64,000 nucleotides of DNA from Crotophaga sulcirostris (taxonomy: Eukaryota; Chordata; Aves; Cuculiformes; Crotophagidae). Both the position numbers and the translations under genes were made by a program. This document shows, piece by piece, positions 11,542-22,847 of this stretch. A model generated the notes under the pieces. The model was not told the DNA's origin and ran no database searches. It was given only the letters and a program-made list of their open reading frames with translations. The stretch covers positions 1,751,570 through 1,815,569 of the forward strand of contig VYZB01000097.1 of NCBI GenBank assembly GCA_013397455.1, given 5' to 3'. Position 1 is the stretch's first letter. The number at the start of each line of letters is the position of its first letter.

Positions 11542-14500
11542 CTATAAACCATGCACAAACCATATACATGTGCCACTCATGTTACTTTTTTACTGCACTT
11601 TTTTTTTTACTGCTTGTTGACATCCTGGTTCTACAGAAGCCTCAAAACCCACTAGTTATGGAAATGGAAATGTATATCTGTCCGAGTAGTTAAAATTATT
11701 TGGCTTTTTTTTTTAAATACTAAAAGTTTGCAGACAGTCGAAGTAAAATACTTTTCTAAAAAATTCACAATTCTCAGCTTCCAAAATGTTGCCAGAAAGT
11801 GGAGAGGTGGAAAAAACAAAAGACCTTTGTCACCTGAGACAGGGAGATATATGAGAGTAAGATAATACAGACAAGATGTTCCAGGTTCTCCTTGCTCACT
11901 CTTTCTATTTCACAAATGCTCACCATTAACATTTCTAACATATTCAGTTATCTAATTACACAATACAAAAATCTTGACATTGTTTACATTACATTGTTTA
12001 CAGATGGTAACTTGTCTGGAAAGGACAGCTATGATCATGCGTAAAACTAAAGCTAGTAAAATAAGAAATGAAAAGTTGGATGTTTTTAGTACATATTTGC
12101 ACAACCTCTTTTCCTACCAGTTGTTTCCAAGTTTTGGTTAAAGCACCTATTTTTATTTCAGCTTAAGACTGGCCTTCTTTCTGTACAGAGATTGCCAAAT
12201 GTGACAAACCATAAACTGTTTGTCAGCAATTTAGAGCATGGTGAACACAGTGCTTCATGCTGAGTTTATGGCTGAGTTATGCTGACTGTTGTATTAAAGA
12301 AGTCTGTACTTAATCATTTAATCAATTGAAAAGAGAAACACTTTTAATTTTCATGTGATCAAGCCCACAGTTATGTCAGACTGACAGTAGTATTTGGCAC
12401 ACAACTCTTCCTTTGGAGAACTGTAAAGAAAAAATGAAGCAAGTTAAAGAGAAGGGCTTTTTTCATTGTCAGTGAACAATGGAAATGCAAGGGTGAATTC
12501 TATGTCTGAAGATACAGTTGTAAGCACAAGGGAGTTCTAGATGAAGGTACTGTCTTGCCTCAGCTAAGACTGGGAATGAATTCTTAAATAATAGATTAAA
12601 AATCTATTTCTGCCATGAGGTGTAAAGAGATCACAGAAGATGCCATTCATAAAGGATCACCCTGCAATTTTTATAAAGACACTGTTGGGACAGGTCTCTA
12701 GTTGTAGTTTGTGACCATTTGACACAGATGTTACCAGTAGCATTTAGACCTCAAATCTTTGTTTGCTGGTTTAAGAAAATATTCATAACTGGTACCCCGC
12801 AAACAGTTTCAGTTCATTCACTAATACAATACTGTAGGTTGCTAGGTTGCAAAAGTAAGTACAGCTGTTTTACTGTAAAGCAAAAAAAAAAAAAAAGTCT
12901 GGAAAAGTCTTGAAATAGAACACCCTGGAGCTGAAAGCCTTCATTGGTTAGCAGTAACATTAGCAGTAATATTATATACTGATATTTTTTAAGTGTTTTT
13001 GTTTACCTATCTGGTTCTTCATAGTATTCCAAAATATCCTCACAACTGACTTTAATTTTATGTTTCCAGTTATACTTTGAGGTCACAGTCTGATTTATTA
13101 GCTTGTCCTAAATATAAATTGAAAACGTTTGGTGACTGGAGCCTTTCGCATTTATGCTTCATGATTATGGAATCAGCTTCTCATTTATATTCAGAAGTTA
13201 GAATCCGATTTTTTTTTTTTAATCAAAACTGAAGAAATGTGTGTTTAATGCTGGTTTTAATTGGGTCATATTTGTGAAGTTTACTGGGACTTTTTCTGAA
13301 TGATGATGTAGAAAAAATGTTATGAGAGATCATTATCTTCTTGTAACGATTGGTGCATTGTCAGACCTTTGAAAACATAGAGCAACCCAGCTTTAATCTC
13401 AAGCATTTATTTGCATAAAGTTTATTTTGTGCGGGAAAAGGGAGTGAAATGAGATACAAATACTCTAACACATAAAAACTGCATGAAATATAGCCCCTTA
13501 GTACCTAGATGGAAAAGTCTCTGTAATTCTGGGTCATTCTGACACAAAATTAGCCTGTCTTTACAAAAAAACCCAATATATCAAACCTTAGCTCAATGTT
13601 GCCCTAGATTCGTATCTTCTTGTTAGCTACCCCCGCCTCTACTGACTTCTCTCCTCAGAAGGTTTCCTGGCCTCTTGTTTTTCTCGTCAACTTTCCTGTT
13701 TTTCTGTTGGTACAGAAGTTTAGTATCGTTTCTGTTGGTACAGAATGGAATAGTATTGAACAGCTAGAAAGTCTTGCCTGTGAACCTACTCTGCTTAAGT
13801 ACTGACTTACAATTTCAGCATAAAATATTTATCTTAGAAATTAGTACACATCATTAGGGTTAATATATTTTTTTTACAGAGTTATTCCATCCTTACTGGT
13901 TGATGGTGCTCTGTGTGAGTGTTCGTGGGCTTTCAGAGGAACAGAAAAGAGAGGAGGAACAGTGGCACTCACGTGATCCCAACACTACTTCATGCCATTG
14001 GAGAGAAACTGAGTTGTAAAATATATGTCTAAAGGCTAATTAAAAAGAATCCAGTAATGTTAGCAAATAATTGCTCTTTCTGCTTGGAAGGGAATCCCCA
14101 CTCAACTTTTGCAGCTGTTGCCAGGGACTTGCCTCAAGCTTTCTGTCTTCTTGTAAGAGAGGAAGTGGAGAGGCTAATGACTAATTCTAGTAAGTTATTT
14201 ACCTCCATTTCTGCTACCCCATCTCCAGGCATCAAACCCAAAACAAAATTTGCTTTCAGGGTAATATAATTCTCTCTAGCTCTTTTTCAATGCAGGTTTC
14301 TTTTAGCCCGGAGAATAAATGTTTTAGCCCCTTTCAGAAAGCAGCCACTCAAAAGAAAAGAGTGATTAGAACTGACAAGACAGCAAAGTTAAATACAAGT
14401 ATAATATATTAAAAAAATAATATTACGAAAGAAACAGCTGTCACTGGGCTAGACTAAGTAAGTTCTTATGAAACAGCCCCAGACAGGGCTTACTGGGAAT

Positions 14501-17500
14501 ATATAAGGGTATAAACTGAGCTCACTGGATTCTCAGAATTACCTTTTCCTTCTTCGTGAGAAGCTGTAATTTCCCATTGCAGTCATGTTCTGATGGTAAC
14601 TGGTGGTTGCAGGGGGGGAGGAGGCAGAATGGAGAATGAGCTCCTTGAGAGGGCACATGATGTCCTTTGGCTAAGATCAAGACTTCAGCTTTTCGCCCCA
14701 GTGCTTTTTCTCAGCTGAAGAGAATTATCCTCATTGTTCCCAGGTTCTCATTTAGGTTTGGTGTAACTCAATAACTGAAGTTTGTGTTTTCAAAAGAATA
14801 TTTGAAGTGCATTCTGTAGGCTGTGAAATAAAAAATGAATATTGAACACCAATGTCTTCTCCCTTTGCAGAAGATAATTGCTACATATGCAACAGAAGTC
14901 TAGCCAGGACTGGAAACAGGGAAGAACAGAAAAGAAATCTCCAACATCCTACTACAAATTTCTGAGACATCCATTCACCTATCAGAAGTGTGTTTATTTT
15001 CACCCTCCTGTCTCAACAAGACCTGCAGGATAAAGCTGAATGAGGCCATAGGAAAGCTGAAAACGTTCACTCATGGAAGGACATTCTCAGTAACAATTCA
15101 TAAAGAAAAAAAAAAAGGAAAAAAGCCCATGGGAAATGCTCTAGACTCAGCCATGTTTTGCTGAGCTCTACATGCAGCTAGACACAGCTGAGAAGTTCAG
15201 AGAACCAAACAGTGTGCAATGTTGTTCCAAGACGCCAGAAGCAATGGCAAAAATACATTCTCCTCCTAAGAAGTCATGATAGACGGTTGTTTATGAAAGA
15301 TTTTTGGGTGCAACGTGCACACCCTATTTCCCAACAGCTTAGTGCTGCCACTCACTCAAGTACAGCGAAGAGTTCAATGAAAGGACAACAATGGTATTTC
15401 AGAAAAGTCTACTGAGCTTTGTCTTCCTTGCTATCATTTTGTGACATAACCTTTTGGGAAGGGAAGAGGTAGCTTTCACCAGCAGCTTACTTGCAGCAAT
15501 GGCAACTCACTCCCTTGCAATCACATGGCAATGTTCCTTGTAACACTAGTCACACATCTGACATATGCAAATGATGTTGAAACTGTGGGAGAAATTATGT
15601 ATGTATTGTTTCTGTAAGTATGTGTCTGTGTGTATAAATATGTAGATAAATGTAATACTTAAATAAGTAAATATTTATAAGACTACTCACACTGAATTTT
15701 GGACTGGAGTGAGCTGTGGCAAAAACCAGAAACCCAAAAATCAGGAGGCAGATCTTTGATTTGGTCTCTTGAGGAAGGAGACAACAGAGTACTTAATCCC
15801 TTTGCCCCTTTTTGCCCTGAGCTCATTGCAGTAAGAAGGGTGTGCAGACTCAAGCATGTTATGATTCATTCTGTATGTGTCATCTGGTAGAACTTAGCTG
15901 TATATGCAGCAGTCCAAATTACCACAGTTTATAATGTGGCCTAAAGTGCTCATCTATACTATTCTTGCTCCCTGTTTTTCCCCTTGTGACGTGTTATAGC
16001 AGTTTTCAGGAGTCTGAGGAAGATGGATGACCATTAAGCCTACTGGAAGTAGGAAAGCAACTTAAGGTACAGGTAATATCCCACTTGTGACTGACTGACA
16101 GAGGCTCAGTTTATTTCCCACCAAGGACAACAAAGACATAACACCAGATCAAAGATTTCTCAAAGGAAAAAATCAATGCCCAGCCCTAATTCATCATAGG
16201 AAAATTACCATGCTTAGTGCTTACTTCCTGTCATTTGGTTTCTCAAGATCTTTGGAAAACAGCAACAGTCATTCTGCCTAAGTAGAGGATGTACCTGTAG
16301 GATAAGAAAGCAAATGATTCACGAGCACCAAACAAACTGAGCTCTTAATGGTCTGGTGAACCTGATCCAAAGTCTATGGAAAAGAACAAAATCCTTTCTA
16401 TGACTTGCTGGATGGGGAGTACTGAACTGGTATTCACATTGTTTTCAAAATCTGATTCTTAATGGAGAAGCGAAATATTTGAATAGAATCTGAACCAAAG
16501 CATAGTGCAACTGTCTAGCCAATGATTCAGACTCCCAAATTCTGCAGTTTACCTCAAATGCTGTGTTAAGCTATGCCCTTAAACTAGGAGCCTGCTCTAC
16601 TGTGACTTGATTTTAGGTATCTGTTTGGCCTCAGTTCTTACTAGCTGGGGTTAATCAGCCAGGATCAAGGAATTGTTCTTTTCAGCTTGAATGCTGATAA
16701 CCACAGCATAAGCACAGTTAACTTTCAGAGCAGACTGTGTTGTTGCCTAGCTAGCTGGTGTTTCAAGCCTTCATCTGTACTTTCAGATTTTGTCTTTTGA
16801 CACCAGACATAGGTACTTTCTGAATCCTGCTTCCATTTCCTGTTTCTGCCTTGACTCTGACCCTAAATACAGTGAATTAAAGGGTTCTTCTTCCTTTCAT
16901 GACTTATTTCTACTGTCTTCCTTCCAGATGACTCCTGTATGCAAGGGCTGGAATATTTCAAATCAGTTCTTCAGTGTTTGCCAGGAGTCTTGGGAAAGCA
17001 CTTGATTTGCAGTGCTAGAAGCCCATTAACAATGGGCTGAAACACTCTATCATAGCAGTGGCAACAGGCTCAGGTTATGTTTTTATTGAGTGACAGATAT
17101 CCCCCAAGCAGAGAAAATGTGGTACTGTGCCTAAGAGTGCCTTAGGGTGAATCTTTCAGCAACACTATCTGCTTTAGGGAATTGAGACTGGAAATTTAAG
17201 CACTGATATTTCCATGGTTTTCTCTAAAGAAAAGTGAAACCGATACATAGTGAAAGAAGAAAATCTGAGAAGTTCAAATAGTGAAGAGAGCTGTTTGTTC
17301 ACAGGAGCTGTGTGACATGGGGAGCAGAAGCACACACTCCCTCACTGTTATTTTGACAGCGTACCTGACATTTGCCACAGCAGACCACATCCAAAGAGTA
17401 AATGAGTCATGTATTCCCCTTACTCATTAAATTGTTGTTTTCTCTGAGGCTGCCTGTGGAGAAACTAGCCGATTTCAGCATGGATCATTTTATTTATGGT

Positions 17501-18132
17501 ACAGACAACCTTGTACTGGAACTGGAATACCTTCTTGCAGGCTCCCAAATAGTTGTGAAGCAGTGCTTGTTATGAGAAAGGAAATATCAAAACAGAGGTG
17601 AAAGCTCTCTAGTCTTTTTTGACTAACAGATGCTTTTAAATGCTGTTTTAGATTCGTTTCCTCCTTGAATTCCTAATTCCACTGCTGGTTTATAAATTAG
17701 ATTGACAATCTAAATTGGATTGTCCAAATCTGAAATACAGAAAGTGTGCAGTACTCAGCGTCTTTGCAATTGTTTCATGAGGTTCTGGAAAACTGATTTG
17801 AATCAGATGCCTCCCTTTGTTTACCTGCCTTAGGAAAGAAAAGTCAAGTGGTTTACAATAAGTAAGCAATAACCAAGCGCTAGCGTAACTGGACTGCAAC
17901 TAGTTAGAAGTCAAGATATGTTTGCACTTAAATATGACATGAACTTGAGCACTGCCATTTACTAGGTAGAGTTCAGAGTTTATTAAAATGCTGATTCAAA
18001 AGCGTAACATTGGAAAATCCTCCTTGAAATATGATCTTCTAGTCACATCACCTCAGAAAGAAGTGAGGCGCATTCATTCTTGAATAATTATTGCTTATGT
18101 TCATTCCAACAAGGGGAAACCAGGGCTAACAA
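11542..18132. other. Non-coding sequence without recognised transposons
   Basis: About 6.6 kb of AT-rich DNA. I see an A15 run (12882-12896), a 28-bp tandem duplication (13701-13758) and a TG/TA-rich stretch (about 15597-15670). Short open frames are scattered and unconvincing. No exon, tRNA or recent LINE is recognisable. Confidence 0.5.
13701..13758. repeat. 28-bp tandem duplication
   Basis: TTTCTGTTGGTACAGAA occurs at 13701-13717 and again at 13729-13745. Each copy is followed by a related 'tagtat(c/t)g' segment, giving two diverged tandem units of 28-30 bp. Confidence 0.8.
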
Positions 18133-18510
18133 TATCATAGAATCATAGAATCATAGAACTACAGAATTACCCGAGTTGGAAGGGACTCAAAAGGATCATC
18201 GAGTCCCAACTCCTATCGCTACATAGGACACTCCCAAAATTCACACCATGTGACTGAGGGCATTGTCCAAAAGCAGCTTGAATACTGGCAGGCTGGGTGC
18301 CGTGGCTACTGCCCTGGGAAGCTGTTTCAGTGCTCCACCACCCTCTGGGTGAAGAACCTGTTCCTAATATCCAATCTAAACCTTCCCTGGCACTTCTTCC
18401 TTCCATTACATCTAGTCCTATCGTAGGTCACCAGAGGGAAGAGATCAGCACCGGTTTCAGCTCTTTCCCTTGTGAGAAGGTGGTAAACAGCTATGAATAT
18501 CTCCAGAAGC
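18133..18510 (-). mobile_element. CR1 LINE, antisense 3' end (CR1-3)
   Basis: The copy starts on the plus strand with the reverse complement of the octamer tail (three ATAGAATC-type units at 18134-18158), followed by 3' UTR and ORF2 C-terminal sequence in antisense. It is 5'-truncated near 18510. It shares diagnostic 3' UTR wording with CR1-6 (26492-27047), including the segment equivalent to 'tcacaccatgtgactga', so the two belong to the same subfamily, distinct from CR1-A and CR1-5. Confidence 0.92.
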
Positions 18511-20107
18511 TGTGGTAAAAGCGTTCAGCTGGTAGGACTAACTACATCTTCGTAAACAGAAAGTGTTCTTTCTTCTCTTATAAATAACTGATAATGATAC
18601 TCTTCAATTCCCTCTCAAACCATAGTATATAGTAAACCTGTTTTTTCTGGCTGTACAGATAAATTTGCCTTTCCCTGTTAAATTTTTATGGACTTTCTGC
18701 AGAGATTATTGTGGCAGTATTTATTATGGATTCTGTATAAAAATATATTTTTTTTAAATTATCCTTAGTTTTAACCTCAAATCGTTTTACAATGATATTA
18801 TTGGTTAACATGAATAAACATGAATATGCAAATCTGCTTATAATCGTTACTACTGTTACTGTTACTATTGTTACTACAATAATGTGTTGTTTATGTATCC
18901 TGAAATAAAATGGTATATATTACTTCAGAGACTCATGATAAGCACAGAATTAAATTATGTTGCCCCTTAGCAACAGTGGTTCCAAGAAACCACTTTTATA
19001 GGTATAAGTTATGTGTCCAATTACCAGAAAAGAACCCTGAAGGCCTGTGTGTTTAATAAACCCCAATCATTCTGTTTCAAAACTGAGAGTACATAACAAC
19101 AGAACAATAACCAATACCTAGCACATATTGTACTTAAAGAACTATTTTATTACGCTTAGTTCATATTAGGAATCAATCTCATGCAAAATATTTTTTAAAA
19201 AAACTGCTGATATTTCTTTCAAAATAAAAGTCCTTAAAGGTCTATTCCTCTTCACATATGTTGAAGGTTTATGGATAGGTCCTGCTCCGGAAAACCGCTG
19301 CCCATGGGAGTACTTCTCAACCACAGAGATTCAGCAAGGTGAAAGAGTCTAGCCAAGCAGATCCTGCAGAAAGTAAAGTCATCAGCTACCACATTGTAAG
19401 TACATACATAATTCCTTGACATTCCCACAAATGATAACACAGGAAAAGGAAGAGTGGGCAGGAACAACAAAAGCAATTTAGAGGACTCCATTAGGTTCCG
19501 CCTTATCACCCTGGGATGGAGGTTTCTTCCCAAGTTTCAAGACATACATGGGGAATTACAAGTTCACTGATCTGACTGTTCTTAGCGTGCAGTTTATTTG
19601 TCAAAGTATAATGGGACTAGCTCTGCAGACTGACTCAAAAGCTAATTCCAGCAGAAACACCTATCTTGTGACCTTCTCTGGCTTTCTCCCAAGGATATTA
19701 ACTCTTCATGAAGCAGTCTTGCATCAATTATATTCTTTACAGCAGCCGCCTTCTTTTCCCCAAAACCATGAGAACCAATCTGGTCCATGTGACTGAAGAT
19801 TTGAATAAATTATTTTTTGAAAGACGAAAGAAACTATATGGAGTGTAGGATTGAGTAAAGTGTTGATGTTGTAATGCTCTATGAATTGTCAGAAATTTGT
19901 GAATAAGGTCAAAGATATAGATCTCAATGGTGCATGAAATACATTACTTCTAATCTCTTGAATTGTAACTGCCCTCTCCAAATGTGAGGTTGTTTTAATT
20001 GTGAAAGAGGGGAGAGAGGAAGATTCCAAATCTGGGAGATGTGAAGATAAAGAAGAGGTGGGGAAAATCCCAAAGAACTGTGTAGCAGTAACCCAGGGCC
20101 ACTTCCA
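18511..20107. other. Non-coding sequence
   Basis: It contains a TTACTG/TTACTA-type short repeat (18846-18879) and otherwise unique AT-rich DNA. Small open frames (for example 19252-19533 and 19889-20182, both minus) have no recognised similarity. Confidence 0.5.
18846..18879. repeat. GTTACT/ACTATT-type short tandem repeat
   Basis: The trinucleotide/hexanucleotide pattern GTTACTACTGTTACTGTTAC and its continuation is a degenerate microsatellite. Confidence 0.75.
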
Positions 20108-20565
20108 TGACTCATAGGACAGTTGAGGCCAGAAGGAACATCTGCAAGTCTCTAGACTAATCTCCTGCTCAAAGCAGGACATTTTTTTAAGCTAGATCTA
20201 GTTATTCAGGGCCTTATCCAGGTTTTAAAAATTTAAGGAAATCCAATAGCCTCTTTTCCAGTGTTGCGCCTCTCTCAAGTGAATACATTTTTCTTATGTC
20301 TAACCAGAAGATCCTTTGCTGAGATCCATTGTTTTTATATGCACAAGTCTAGGAAGAGTTCTGTTTTCTCTATAATCCTCCTTTGGGTAATTGAAGACAA
20401 AAATGAGATCCCCTCCCATCCTCCACTTAGCCTTTTTTTCTCCAAGGTTAAAAAATCCAGCTGACATAGACTCTCTCATATGTCATGTGCTCCGCAGTCT
20501 AACTGAAGTGTGCCAACATTCTTCTTGCATGAGAAGGCCAAAATGTGACACAGTACTTCAGGAGA
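20108..20565 (-). mobile_element. Old CR1 LINE, antisense, left (3') part split by a nested insertion
   Basis: Diverged CR1 3' UTR and ORF2 C-terminal sequence is recognisable from landmarks such as 'cctgctcaaagcaggac' (about 20163-20180) and 'gacacagtacttcagga' near the right edge. The normal octamer tail is eroded. At 20565 the element is interrupted by CR1-A. Its continuation, starting with the sequence that should follow 'agtacttcagga', reappears at 22848-23448. The pentamer GGAGA at 20561-20565 and again at 22848-22852 is a plausible target-site duplication of the inserted element. Confidence 0.8.
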
Positions 20566-20895
20566 TTATAGAATCATAGAATCCTCTGGTTGGAAAAGAC
20601 CTCTGAGATCATTGAGTCCAACCATACCTGTCCACTTACTAAACCATATCCCTGAGAAACTCACCTACTGTCTTTGAACACCTCCAGGGATGGGGACTCA
20701 ACAACCTCCCTGGGCAGCCTGTTCCACTGCCTAACCACCCTTTTGGCAAAGAAATTTTTCCTAATGTCTAATCTGAACTTTCGCTGGTGCAATTTATGGC
20801 CATTTCCCCTCGTCCTATCGCCTGCCACCTGGGAGAAGAGACCAACACTCACCTCGCCACAAACTCCTTTCAGGCAATTGTAGACAGTGATAAGG
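20566..20895 (-). mobile_element. CR1-A, left (3') part
   Basis: This begins with the reverse-complemented tail ATAGAATCATAGAATC and the motif 'ttggaaaagacctctgagatcattgag' (in two overlapping short blocks), then the C-terminal ORF2 part (minus-strand equivalent of '[17 protein letters not shown]'). It stops abruptly at 20895, where CR1-B has inserted, and resumes at 21635. It is the same subfamily as CR1-5 (24735-25463). Confidence 0.9.
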
Positions 20896-21634
20896 TATCA
20901 CACAGTATCACAGTATCACAGTATCACCAGGTTGGAAGAGACCTCTGAGATCATCAAGTCCAACCTATAAGCCAGCACTAACACCATCTCATCACCTAAA
21001 CCATGGCACTGAGTGCCTCATCCAATCTTCCCTTAAACACATCAAGGGTCGGCGACTCCACCACCTCCCTGGGCAGCGCATTCCAGTGGCCAATCACCCT
21101 TTCAGTGAAGAACTTCTTCANNNNNNNNNNNNNNNNNNNNNNNNNNNNNNNNNNNNNNNNNNNNNNNNNNNNNNNNNNNNNNNNNNNNNNNNNNNNNNNN
21201 NNNNNNNNNNNNNNNNNNNNNNNNNNNNNNNNNNNNNNNNNNNNNNNNNNNNNNNNNNNNNNNNNNNNNNNNNNNNNNNNNNNNNNNNNNNNNNNNNNNN
21301 NNNNNNNNNNNNNNNNNNNNNNNNNNNNNNNNNNNNNNNNNNNNNNNNNNNNNNNNNNNNNNNNNNNNNNNNNNNNNNNNNNNNNNNNNNNNNNNNNNNN
21401 NNNNNNNNNNNNNNNNNNNNNNNNNNNNNNNNNNNNNNNNNNNNNNNNNNNNNNNNNNNNNNNNNNNNNNNNNNNNNNNNNNNNNNNNNNACTTCTCTGG
21501 TCCTGCTGGCCACACTATTCCTAATGCAGGCCAGGATGCCATTGGCCTTCTTGGCCACCTGGGCACACTGCTGGCTCATGTTGAGCTTCCTGTCAACCAA
21601 CACTCCCAGGTCCCTTTCCGCCTGACTACTTCCG
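20896..21634 (-). mobile_element. CR1-B, nested inside CR1-A, with unusual 3' tail
   Basis: A complete 3' end in antisense starts with four 8-bp units of the type AGTATCAC (20896-20927), not the ATTCTATG type of its neighbours. The 3' UTR and C-terminal ORF2 sequence follows, then the N gap (21121-21490), then the part encoding '[20 protein letters not shown]' and '[11 protein letters not shown]' in antisense. It is 5'-truncated at about 21634. Immediately right of it the sequence of CR1-A resumes exactly where it was broken at 20895. I see no obvious target-site duplication of more than 1-2 bases, which is common for CR1. Confidence 0.85.
21121..21490. other. Assembly gap (370 N)
   Basis: A run of N lies inside CR1-B. 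By comparison with the same region of CR1-5 (24909 to about 25250), roughly 340 bp of ordinary CR1 ORF2 sequence should be missing, close to the 370 shown. The gap therefore probably hides only repeat sequence. Confidence 0.95.
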
Positions 21635-22847
21635 TCTCCCTTCAGCCTCCTCTTCTCTAAGCTAAACAACCCCAGCTACCTCAGCTGTTCCTCGTAAGGT
21701 TTGTTCTCCAGCCCCTTCACCAGTCCCGTCACCCTTCTCTGCACATGCTCCAGCACCTCAATGTCCTTGTAGTGAGGGGCCCAGAACTGCACACAGAACT
21801 CGAGGTGTGGCCTCACCAGTGCTGAGTACAGGGGCACAATCACTTCTCTGGTCCTGCTGGCCACCCTGTTTCTGATACAGGCTAAGATGCCATTGACCTT
21901 CTTGGCCACTTGGGCACACTGCTGGCTCATGCTCAGCTGGTTGTCAAACAACACCCCCAGGTCCTTCTCTTCCAGGCAGCTCTCCAGCCATTCTCCCCCA
22001 AGTCTGTAACGCTGCATGGGATTGTTGTGTCCCAAGTGCAGGACTCAGCACTTGGTCTTGTTTAACCTCATCCCATTGGTTTCAGCTCATCGATCCAGCT
22101 TGTCCAGATCTGTCTGCAGAGCTTCCCTTCCTTCCAGCAAATCAACACTACCACCCAGCGTAATGTCATCGGCAGACCTACTAAGGGTGCACTCAATCCC
22201 CTCATCCAGATCGTTGACAAAGATATTGAACAGGACTGGACCCAGCACCGAACCTTGGGGAACACCACTTGCGAGCGGCCTCCAACTGGATTTAACTCCA
22301 TTTACCATCACCCTTTTGGCCTGGCCATCCAGCCAGTTTTTTACCCAGCAGAGGGTGTGCCTCTCCAGGCCAATGGCAGCCAGTTTCTCAAGCAAAATGC
22401 TATGACAATCAGTGTCAAAGGCTTTACCAAAATCCAAGTACACCACATCCACAGCCTTCTCCTCATCCATTAAATGGGTAAACTTGTCATAGAAAGAGAT
22501 CAGATTGGTCTGGCAGGACCTGCCTTTCATAAACCCATGTTGACTGGGCCTGATCACCTGAGTGTCCTGTGCGTGCTGTGTGATAGCACGCAAGATGATC
22601 TGTTCCATGGCCTTCCCTGGTACCGAGGTTGGACTGACAGGCCTGTAGTTCCCTGGATCCTCCCTCTTACCCCTCTTGTAAATGGGTGTAACATTTGCCA
22701 GTTTCCAGTTAAGTGGCACCTCCCCAGTCAACCAGGACTGCTGGTAGATGAGGGAAAGGGGTTTGGCAAGGACCTCTGCCAGCTCCCTTAATACCCTTGG
22801 GTGGATCCCATCTGGCCCCATAGACTTGTGTGTGTCCAGTTGGCTGA
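21635..22847 (-). mobile_element. CR1-A, right (5') part with reverse-transcriptase region
   Basis: This is the continuation of CR1-A after the nested CR1-B. In antisense it runs from the post-RT domain ('[20 protein letters not shown]' equivalent at about 21676-21740) up through the RT domain, and is 5'-truncated at about 22847. The endonuclease and ORF1 are absent. The total for CR1-A, both parts, is about 1.54 kb. It is clearly younger than the element it interrupts, since its RT frame is still open for 244 codons. Confidence 0.9.
22087..22821 (-). pseudogene. CR1 ORF2 reverse-transcriptase domain, 244 codons open
   Basis: This fragment encodes most of a LINE (CR1 clade) reverse transcriptase, which would copy element RNA at a nicked target. 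Seen in order: '[14 protein letters not shown]' and 'GNYRPVS' (residues about 38-63), '[14 protein letters not shown]' (94-107), motif A '[11 protein letters not shown]' with the catalytic Asp at 130, motif B '[18 protein letters not shown]' (184-201), and motif C as SADD at 216-219, where CR1 normally has FADD. The catalytic aspartates are kept but the aromatic residue before them is changed. A stop follows residue 244, apparently a single-base W-to-stop change, since homologous sequence continues in the adjacent minus-strand frame at 22035-21676. With the N-terminal endonuclease missing and a nonsense codon present, it is not autonomous. Confidence 0.92.

Noticed and set aside
20896..20928. 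A CRISPR-like or satellite array
   Set aside because: Four 8-bp units are the 3' tail of CR1-B, not a spacer-containing array.
21003..21669. Several long open frames running through the N gap
   Set aside because: They are open only because N codons are not read as stops; the flanks are CR1-A and CR1-B.
22016..22791. Plus-strand open frames opposite the CR1 RT
   Set aside because: Antisense shadows of the CR1-A RT region, with no independent similarity.
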